A stretch of 64,000 nt of DNA. Origin: Rutidosis leptorrhynchoides. Its lineage: Eukaryota; Streptophyta; Magnoliopsida; Asterales; Asteraceae. The stretch spans positions 38,822,001 to 38,886,000 of the forward strand of contig NC_092335.1 in the NCBI RefSeq assembly GCF_046630445.1, in the 5' to 3' direction. Both the position numbers and the translations under genes were made by a program. The notes under the pieces were generated by a model that saw only the letters and a program-made list of their open reading frames with translations, had not been told where the DNA came from and searched no databases. Of the stretch, positions 55,846-64,000 are shown piece by piece. The first letter of the stretch is position 1. Every line of letters starts with the position of its first letter.

Positions 55846-57959
55846 GATCGAGATCGTCATGACTAACAATAAAATGTTTTTATGACGAATATGAATTGAT
55901 AACTAGAGTTTTATTACCATTTATTAATAATGGTAAAACAATTCGATTATGTGAAGCGTACGAGTGAAGCTATCATAAGAGATTGAGATAGAGATTTATC
56001 TTTTGACGTAGTCACAGTGAACTTCCAGAATTTAAGGGATTTAAAAGAAAATTTTGGAAATCTAAAAGATTTGATTCTTCGGCGAATAAGGAAATTATGA
56101 TCTTCTTTGATTTAATGCGCTAATCTGTTTCGATTTCTCTGTCAGATATTTCACTATAAATCCACTCCCTTTGTTTCTTTATTTCCACAGCTTACACCTT
56201 CTATTCTTTCCCCCTCACTTCATACTTTAAAACATTCGTCAGTATGCTCCATCCCGTTCTGATTCTTATTATACTTCTAACTTTCATATCTTTTATTCTT
56301 CTCTTTCATCTCTCGCCAGAAGAATCTATTCACTTCTATTATTTCCTTGGAATTATAATGTTTTTAATTCTCCCGTGTCTTTACGTTGCAATACGTATTG
56401 ATATATACGGTTTGTAATTTCTGGGAGGTTGTTAGGTTTTATATCTTCCCTTATACTTCGATGTCCCTGCTTATGTCTTCTATAATCATTGTCATCCACA
56501 GTTAATTCTCCCTCCTATTTGCTGCGATTTATACTCCAATTTCAATTTTGGAGCATCATTCTTTCGTTTCTTCTTCTTGCGATTAAGCATCTCTTGTAAT
56601 GGTTCGGAATTTGTAGCTACGGATTCCAAAATGAACACAGTAAATGTTATAAGAAGGAAATCGTAATGGCGCGATTTTTATTTGTTAAATTACCAGAATA
56701 CCCTGGAGAAGACCGAGTCATCAAGAAGAATATTTTCTTGATATGTTTGGAGATTAGATAGAATGTAAGAGTCGTGTAAATGATATATGATGACGGTACT
56801 GTGAATCATCACATTCCATTAGAAACTGAACATGACTTACTGTAATATAATGACGTTGATCAAGTGTCATTATATTATACTAATTCATGCTTCAGTTCGC
56901 AACACTACTTCAAAACATTCATACTTCAATTTCGAAGGTTTCAGATTTTAGAAACTGACATAGTTTCTTTTATGTTGTAATACAGATATTACGGAGAGAG
57001 AATTGATTTTAGGTAAGAACGTTTATGAAAATATCTTCAGAAATATCGAGGATATTTATAATGAAAGATACGATAATATCTTTGAATATCTAAGATCAAA
57101 GGATGATACAGACTATTGTCCGCAAGGGTTTAGAGTAAGGAGCAAGATATTCGCTAAAGACTTCAATAGGCATTGAATTATTTGAATTCTTTGAAGTCAA
57201 ACTTATTCTTTGTGATTTGTCCACGGCTTCCTTCATAGTTTCGCATAATCCGCTTTTCAGTACTAAATTTTTCTATTGAGTGTTTCCAATACTCCATTCT
57301 TTATCATCAACTTTTAGCCATTAAGACCATCTACAACATGCTGCTTCGTCAGCATTTTCAGAGTTAACGGATCTGGGTCATCGGTTATCAAACCGAGGTG
57401 GTTTCAGGAGAATTGTGTTTTTAGATGATTAAACGCTGATGGTAATATGGTGGAATATAAAAGGTTCTCCGGTAACAATAAAAGAGCACACATATATATC
57501 AAAGTTATAATAAGGCTGTTTCGAACGAAAAGTCGAAGTTGACTTGCTGGAGCTGTGACAAAATTGGCTAATTTGGAAAGAGATTGTAAGGTTGTTTTTG
57601 CTAATAAATGATAAGGGATTCACGCGGTTACGTGTTAAGCTATGATTTTGGGTTCGAGAGTTTTTCAGGTACAAGACTTCGGGTAATGTGTGGTTGGTTC
57701 ACTCTCTCGATTGAGTTGTTTTCAAGAATCATGAAAGGTTTGAATGCGGATTGTAATTGTCGAGGTACAAATGAGGTTTAAGATGAAATCAAGTGGCAAA
57801 CTTGAAGAATTGTTTAGTTTCATATGTTATAATCAATATTTTAATCCCTTTTAATTGTCCAATGTTAGTTGTCCAATAGTCCAATAGTCCAATAGTTCAT
57901 ATATAGTTTAATATATAATATTCGAATTAATTAATACGTATCGTGACCCGTGTACCGGT

Positions 57960-58116
57960 CTCAGTATTGATCACAACTCAAACTATATATATATTTTGGA
58001 ATCAACCTCAACCCTGTATAGCTAACTCCAACATTCACATATAGAGTGTCTATGGTTGTTCCAAGATATATATATGGATGGGTCAATATGATATGTCGAA
58101 ACCTTATATACGTGTC
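57960..58116 (-). repeat. Segment shared with the LTR of element E
   Basis: TCAGTATTGATCACAACTCA through ATAGAGTGTCTATGGTTGTT matches 22551-22705 and the other E LTR with few differences, in the same orientation. Similarity fades at both sides. Confidence 0.82.
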
Positions 58117-58512
58117 CCGTTATTTATAGTACGTAAAATAAATACAGAAATTAAATGACGATAAATAAAATTGCGAGAATGTAAATTGCGATAATTAAAT
58201 TGCAATAAATTAAATGTAACCAGTTAGCTAGGAACAGTTAGCTAGGAACAGTTAGCGTGGATTCTTAACAGAATTTCTCATAGTTAATTTGTTTGTTTCT
58301 AACAAATTTTATTTTGTCCAATGTTTCTTCATTATGCTACCTGTTGGATTCTGATAGATCAAAATCCAAATATGAAATTTGAATGGAAATGGTTATTCTG
58401 TGGTGAACAGATACGTATATCAGTGAATGTAAACAGGGTAATAGTTGATCATTGAATCAGATTTAAAAAATGTACAGTGTAACTTATTAATGTGAAATCT
58501 CAATATTCCTCG

Positions 58513-58534
58513 AGTACTACCTACCCGTTAAAAT
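58513..58534 (-). other. Second, internal copy of the PPT motif (element H)
   Basis: The plus-strand word TACTACCTACCCGTTAAAAT corresponds to the 3' PPT border (55808-55825). As in element E it lies just beyond the leader ORF. Confidence 0.55.
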
Positions 58535-58595
58535 ATTTTCATCATTAACAGTTTGTACGGAAGAATTTTTAATTACAGTCTTTATGAAAACATAT

Positions 58596-58603
<8 letters not shown>

Positions 58604-58658
<55 letters not shown>
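58604..58658. repeat. (TA)n microsatellite
   Basis: An uninterrupted TA run of about 27 units inside element H. Confidence 0.9.
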
Positions 58659-58662
<4 letters not shown>

Positions 58663-58988
58663 CTTCAGATGTAATCATGGATTTAATGAGTCAATAGGAT
58701 ATTAAACTCATCTGTTTTATCGTTAATACTAGATTACATGATCTCTAAAACATTAGAGATTACATAATCGTCATGTCGAACGAAGATAAATGAGGTAGAA
58801 CGATATGTAAAGCGAAGATAATTGATGTAGAACGATATGTAGAACGAAGATCATACTCGAAGTACAGATGGGGTTATTGAGGCGTGTGATGTTGATATCT
58901 GAGATACAGATTATGATGTTGAGGTTTACGACGTGGTTGTGGTTGGGGGTAATAAGGGTACTATTGGCGTTGATGATGGTGGTGCTGA

Positions 58989-59423
58989 TTATGCTGCTGG
59001 TGCTGCTGCTGGTGTTTGTAACCTTCGCACCATATTCTCTAAAGCCACTACCCGAGCGCGAAGTTCGTTGACTTCTTCTATTATACCAGGATGATTGGCA
59101 GTTGGAGCGAGCGGATGAATAAGATTCGAAATATGGGATAGTATATAATCGTGATGAGATACTCTAGAAATGAGAGAGAAAATGGTGTTTCGAATAGGTT
59201 CGCCGGTAAGTGCTTCAGGTTCATCACCAAGAGGGCAATTCGGTGGATGGAAGGGATCACCTTCTTCTTGTCTCCAATGATTGAGGAGGCTACGAACCCA
59301 ACCCCAATTCATCCAGAATAGATGGTGACTGACTGGTTGATCCATTCCGATCACACTGCTTTCGGAGCTTGAGTGGTATTCCATATCGGAATCTGAGGAA
59401 CTTGAACTGGTGGCGAGTTCCAT
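58989..59423 (-). CDS. 144-aa ORF in element H leader, unknown
   Basis: The only ORF of note in H, placed between primer-binding site and internal PPT-like motif, where E has its acidic and F-box ORFs. Residues 5-23 are Ser/Asp/Glu-rich (SSSSSDSDMEYHSSSESS). The middle contains NPL-like aromatic words (HHLFWMNWGWVRSLLNHWR) and PFHPPNCPLGDEPEALTGEP. The C-terminus (EEVNELRARVVALENMVRRL) has heptad spacing and should form a coiled coil, then an Ala/Pro tail. No known domain is recognised. It could serve as an oligomerising accessory protein. The frame is open, although the LTRs have diverged by about 1.2%. Confidence 0.55.
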   Translation of the reverse strand: MELATSSSSSDSDMEYHSSSESSVIGMDQPVSHHLFWMNWGWVRSLLNHWRQEEGDPFHPPNCPLGDEPEALTGEPIRNTIFSLISRVSHHDYILSHISNLIHPLAPTANHPGIIEEVNELRARVVALENMVRRLQTPAAAPAA

Positions 59424-59815
59424 TTCGCACGTTTGAATAAAGGATTTTTCGATATGAAATGATTTTCGAATATAAAGTGATATTCTAACTTCATAGAATA
59501 TCTATATATATAGTACTAAAGATTCCGTAGACTACGGAGGAATTTACGGCATATGTCAGGAAAGTCTACAGTAATAGATACGCTAGGATATGAATTTGTC
59601 TATACACTATTCATGCAACCAATGCAGCAAGATGTGTCTAGACTAAGAATGATAAGCAGGTAATTTCCTAAGGATGATAAGCAGATGATTTCCGACTAGA
59701 AATGATAAAGCAAAACTTTTGACATGTAGACACGGTCGAAGTCCAGGCTCATTAATGCATCCTAACAGCTACTAGTTAGACACACTAATGCAAGACCTGG
59801 TTCACTAAGACCACC

Positions 59816-59829
59816 GCTCTGATACCAAC
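59816..59829 (-). other. Element H primer-binding site (initiator-Met type)
   Basis: On the element strand GTTGGTATCAGAGC, the standard plant initiator-Met site, directly after the LTR. Confidence 0.88.
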
Positions 59830-62703
59830 TGAAAGGACCGCTCCTAATCTATCCGGACAAAGTCCATATCGATTATAAACGAATCACAATAGTTGGTTAC
59901 ATTGCGAGGTGCTTGACCTCTATATGATACATTTTACAAACGTTGCATTTGTTTTTAAAAGACAAACTTTCATTACATCGAAAGTTGACAGGTGTACATA
60001 ACATTTTGTAGCATCCAAATGACCTATTCTGTTATTTACTTAATAATATTCTCTAATGAACTTCAATGACTCGAATGCAACGTCTTTTGAATATGGCATG
60101 AATGACCCCAAGTAATATCCTTAGTATGAGCTAATGCACAGCGGAAGATTTCTTTCAAGTCCTGAGAATAACATGCTTAAAAATATCAACATAAAGTTGG
60201 TGAGATACAGGTTTAATGCTAGCAGCGTTATAAATATAGACCACAAGATTTAATATACATAAATGTTTTAATAAAAATATTCTAAGTGGTTGAGCACTTG
60301 ATAACCATACTTAACATTTAATCAACGTCACATATTCCCTTTATTATGAAATCTCACTACACCGTACCAAGTGTAGTCACCGAAACGAAGTACTGTGCAA
60401 CCGTTGAATACTGGTCGTCCAGTCCGGTTGGGGTTGTCAGGCCCGATAGATCTATCAACAGGATTCGCGTTTACAATACCCCATGTAAATAGTAATTACC
60501 AAGTTACAGGGAAGTATGCCAGTGGTACAACTCAACGTAGAATATATATTTTTAATCACTTGTGTCCATAACGTAAATCATAAAATGCATGTATTCTCAT
60601 CCCGAAATATTTAGAGTTTAAAAGTGGGACTATATACTCACTTTTGCCTTGAAGGTATTTAACTCGACTTGTTCTTTGATAGATATCACGAACCTAACCA
60701 TATATATAATATATCAACATATTTTCTTTTCAAGTAATCGTTACATATATATATATATATATATATACTTATAATATTTTCTTAGTCCGTAGTTAGCAGT
60801 CCGATGTTAGTGGTCCACAATTAGTTGCTCAATAAAATAAATAAAGACCCCATCGTATTCGTATTGATCAGAATTAATCTCGATCCATGGTACCATGTTG
60901 TCAAATGACGTGTTGCGTACATAAAGTACCGTGTTGTCAAATGACGTGTTGCGTACAATCATGAGGTCTTATGATTAATCTTCTCGTGTTGTTTACGGGT
61001 GGGCCTGAAATATATAAAATCAAATCATAAGTAATTATATATAAAATATCATATTAATTAGAAAAGATATGATTAATTTACTTTTTCTCCAAATATTTTC
61101 GTAGCTAAACTAGCTTCAGATACCCAATCTTGTTTTAGTCGTAGTTTATTCATTACAACTCCATTTTTGTTGGTTCAACTTGCCACTTCCTTGGATCGAG
61201 TCAAATTTTAAGAATATGAACTGAAAATACCTTAGTTTGTATTCAAAATCACAGGTTATATGTCAAACTTTGGTGAAACTTATGAAAGTGATCATTTTCC
61301 ATCATAAAAACAACATTTAATGATCATTTTTCTAAAAATACTTACACTTTGAGTTAAACCATGAAATTTTTATGTGTTAACATATTCATAAGAAATATCA
61401 TTTTTCCAGAACATGAACTTCTAATTCAAAGTTCAAGATGGTTTTTAATTATCCAACCCAAAACAGCCCCCGGTTGCACTCCAACGATGTAGATTCAGTT
61501 TTAAGGTGTTCTTTGTAAAATCAAGTTGTATCTTGTTAAGTTAGCATATCCTTATGATATATTACAGGTCTTGAAGTATTTTAAAATTTAAGTTAGAAGG
61601 ATCTATTTAGTTTTCGAACAAGTTTGAAATCATTCAAACTATGTTCTTGTTGTTAAAATTTTACAACACAAAATAAGATAGCTATATGAATATGAATTGA
61701 ATAAAATTATGAACAAGGTTACTACCACAAGTTACTTGGACAAAGTTACTGAAAAAGATAAGAAAAATCTTGGAATCAAAAGAGTGGTGGAGTGGGATTG
61801 AAAGGTTGGAAGTAAACTTGTATACTTGGAAGGATTATTGAAGTGTTCTTGAAAGGTTTTTCTTATGATGATTATAGATTGGTTTTTGATCTAGTTTTTG
61901 ATTTAAGTGTTGAAGGTTTGCTGAATGGTTTGAGTATATAATTAGAGAGTGTTTTAGAGATATAAAATTTGAGTTAGAAATAAAAAACATGGAATGATAT
62001 ATAAATAAATATGGAATGTGATATATGTATGTAAAAACAAAATCCTAATTTGTAATTTTGTATAATTATTGTATGCTAGAGGTCAAAAAGTGATTCCCTC
62101 TCATTTAGGGCAGTACTTTTGGTGATTAATATTTTGATTTGATGTGTATATACTAATAGTAAATACGTATAGAAGCTGGGTATGATACGGGTGCATATAC
62201 CCTAGATATACGTATAAATATCTTGAGGAAACGGAACGAGGATTTAAATATAGATATCTTTTGTAAATATACATATATTGTTTCATGTATATAAGCCCTT
62301 TAAAAGTGATTAAATACATATCTATACGATATATGTATAAGCATTATAAGTTTTAAGTATTTATGTCAATGAACGTTACGTATAGTTATCGTTTTGAAAA
62401 CTTAAGTTAGTAGTTTCAAAACATACTTATAACTCATTGCTATTAGTACACAATGAGATGTTAAACCATCCTTAGATCATGTTAAATATATATAAATACA
62501 TATATATACACAAACATATAATTATCATATGTTATATAGTTCGTGATATCATCGGTCAAATTGGACGGTCAACCGTTGTGTAAAACTCTTTTCAAAAATA
62601 TAAGTCTCAACAATTTAGATTGCTTATCATGTCGGTAAGGTTTAATTTATGTAAATATTAATCTCATTGGTATAAAATGATCGGAAAAATCAGGGTCGTT
62701 ACA
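59830..62703 (-). repeat. Element H 5' LTR
   Basis: 2874 bp, the partner of 52943-55808. The length difference is mainly in a (TA)n tract near 60745-60770. Confidence 0.92.
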
Positions 62704-62708
62704 TATTT

Positions 62709-63240
62709 CGGGTATAGTGTAGGTTCTAACACTATGATTCAGAGGTACCATTCAGTTAAACCTTGATAATTGGGTGCTCGACAAACAAACAACATCTTTA
62801 GAATGCAAACGATTTGGATAATCAACTTATACTAAATCTTGTGGTTCAAAAACAACGTTTACAAATACACCTATGATTTCACCAACGTTTTTCGTTGACA
62901 GTTTTCTATATGTTTCTCAGGTCCTTGATTGGCTACTTGATACATGCTTTCACACACTTTGATTACTTGCTTGGGGTCAAGCATACATGCATATGCTATT
63001 GATAGCATCCGTGATTTTTAACTTATATTATGTCACAATTTATTTCTTTTATACTTATTAACTTTTGTAAACTTAAACTTGTTGTCGAATCGTTGGTAAA
63101 CTTAAAACTTTGCAAGTCCTATACGTTTCAAATGAATGCGACATGATTTTTGGTCAAACGAGTCTCATTTAGGGACTATGACCACGTAACGGGGCCTAAG
63201 TTAACGGCGCCGTCAATGGCGATTTTGGCGGGTCGTTACA
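62709..63240 (+). repeat. Element G 5' LTR, second piece
   Basis: Resumes after element H and ends GGCGGGTCGTTACA. The conserved core lies at about 62868-62930 with the hairpin CAACG-TTTTT-CGTTG and then TTTCTCAGG. Confidence 0.7.
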
Positions 63241-63315
63241 GTTGGTATTAGAGCGTTGGTTGTAGGGATCTAGGATATGCATTAATGTGTCTGACAGAGT
63301 CGTTAGGACGCATTA
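63241..63315 (+). other. Element G primer-binding site and leader
   Basis: GTTGGTATTAGAGCGTTGGT is of initiator-Met type. GCATTAATGTGTCTGACAGA and GTTAGGACGCATTA correspond to the leaders of E and H. CATTA at 63311-63315 is the likely target copy of element I. Confidence 0.7.
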
Positions 63316-63518
63316 TGTAGTGACCCGAACTTTTCCATGATTATATATATTAAATGAAAACAATAATTGCATGATTAAATGTTTCCAACATGTTAAGCAA
63401 TCAAACTTGTTAAAACTTGATTAATTGAAATAGGTTTCATGTAGACAATTGACCACCCAAATTGACCGGCGATTCACGAACGTTAAAACTTGTAAAAACT
63501 ATATGATGATTTATATAT

Positions 63519-63553
<35 letters not shown>

Positions 63554-64000
63554 ACATGATATTATGATAAGTAAGTATCTCATTAGGTATATTAACAATG
63601 AGTTATATACATAAAAATGAGACTACTAAGTTAAGAAACTCGAAACGATATATATAACGATTATCGTTATAACAACGTCTTACTAAATACATATGTATCA
63701 TATTAAGATATTGTTACACTATATTTAACATGATAAAATGATAATTATATATATCATTAAGTATGTTAACAATGAACTACATATGTAAAACAAAACTACT
63801 TACTTAAGAATTTCGAAACGAGACATATATGTAACGATTAACGTTGTAACGACATTTTAATGTATATAAATCATATTAAGATATATTCATACATCATAAT
63901 ATCATGATAATGTAATAATTTAACATCTCATTAGATATAATAAACAATGGGTTAACAACATTAAATGAGATCGTTAACTTAAAGGTTTTAAAACAACACT
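63316..64000 (+). mobile_element. Element I: LTR of the E family, plus strand, partial
   Basis: TGTAGTGACCCGAACTTTTC opens a sequence that matches the reverse complement of the high-coordinate end of the E LTRs (44459 downward). It contains a tandem duplication of about 180 bp (near 63545-63725 and 63727-63905) that E lacks, so it is a different, more diverged copy. It runs off the window. Confidence 0.85.

Larger units (their letters stand above)
55846..58988 (-). other. Element H interior, non-coding
   Basis: No Gag or Pol motif is found on either strand. It holds a segment shared with the LTR of element E (57960-58116), a second PPT-like motif at 58513-58534 and a long (TA)n run at about 58604-58658. 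The rest is unrecognised. Confidence 0.6.
52943..62703 (-). mobile_element. Element H: non-autonomous Ty3/gypsy (chromovirus-related)
   Basis: LTRs at 52943-55808 (3') and 59830-62703 (5') differ at about 35 places (about 1.2%), giving roughly half a million years. The TSD TATTT is perfect (52938-52942, 62704-62708). The primer-binding site GTTGGTATCAGAGC, leader and 3' hairpin-PPT match the E group. The 4-kb interior has no gag, RT or integrase, only a 144-aa ORF near the 5' end. It is a LARD-like element moved by relatives. Confidence 0.9.
51005..64000 (+). mobile_element. Element G: Ty3/gypsy element, 5' LTR and leader only in window
   Basis: Starts TGTAATAACCCGC. The LTR is split by element H and resumes to end GGGTCGTTACA at 63240; together the two pieces are about 2470 bp. 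The primer-binding site and a leader shared with E and H follow, and then at 63316 another element (I) begins. The coding part lies beyond the window. The LTR carries the conserved CAAC hairpin block of this group, in plus orientation. Confidence 0.75.

Noticed and set aside
55846-58988. Decayed gag-pol in element H
   Set aside because: No gag, RT or integrase block could be recognised in any frame; only LTR-like and unassigned sequence.

Overview
The window is nuclear DNA of a flowering plant and is almost wholly made of transposable elements stacked inside one another. The organism is a eudicot, and the sunflower family seems likely from the style of the Tekay-type chromoviruses, the Athila-type gag and the short-LTR copia element. 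That family assignment is an inference, not a proof. I see no intact host gene, rRNA or tRNA gene.

Left part (1-16.4 kb): the 3' half of a Ty3/gypsy chromovirus (element A, ends at 4825); an AT-rich spacer holding a tRNA-derived SINE with target-site duplications (5731-5961); a probable Helitron (6169-9748) that carries a 5' exon of a host gene and an internal Tourist-like MITE; and a Ty1/copia element (B, 10286-16418) with nearly identical LTRs but a decayed, repeat-filled interior.

Middle part (16.96-50.92 kb): a four-level nest, all on the minus strand. Copia element C (16960-50917) is split in its gag by element D (20894-50085, TSD GGATG). D is split in its 3' LTR by chromovirus E (21461-44459, TSD TTGAT). 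E is split in its leader by the gag-only Athila-type element F (29992-39888, TSD ACATG). LTR divergence by eye (D about 2.5%, E about 0.3%, F about 0.2%) follows the nesting order. E carries extra coding matter between its primer-binding site and gag: an acidic 204-aa ORF and a captured F-box gene of the At2g35280-like type. D and F are non-autonomous relatives that share a tRNA-Asp type primer-binding site, PPT-side hairpins and conserved 3' non-coding blocks.

Right part (51.0-64.0 kb): the 5' LTR of gypsy element G (51005-63240, plus strand), split by the non-autonomous gypsy element H (52943-62703, TSD TATTT, minus strand). G's leader is entered at 63316 by another copy of the E family (I, plus strand), which runs off the window.

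The most novel signals are: (1) the F-box and acidic ORF cassette in E's leader, matched by a different ORF in the same place in H, each followed by a second copy of the 3' PPT motif; (2) a hairpin with a UU bulge and a GAGGG loop that has compensatory changes between D and F; (3) a small covarying hairpin inside the LTRs of four gypsy families.
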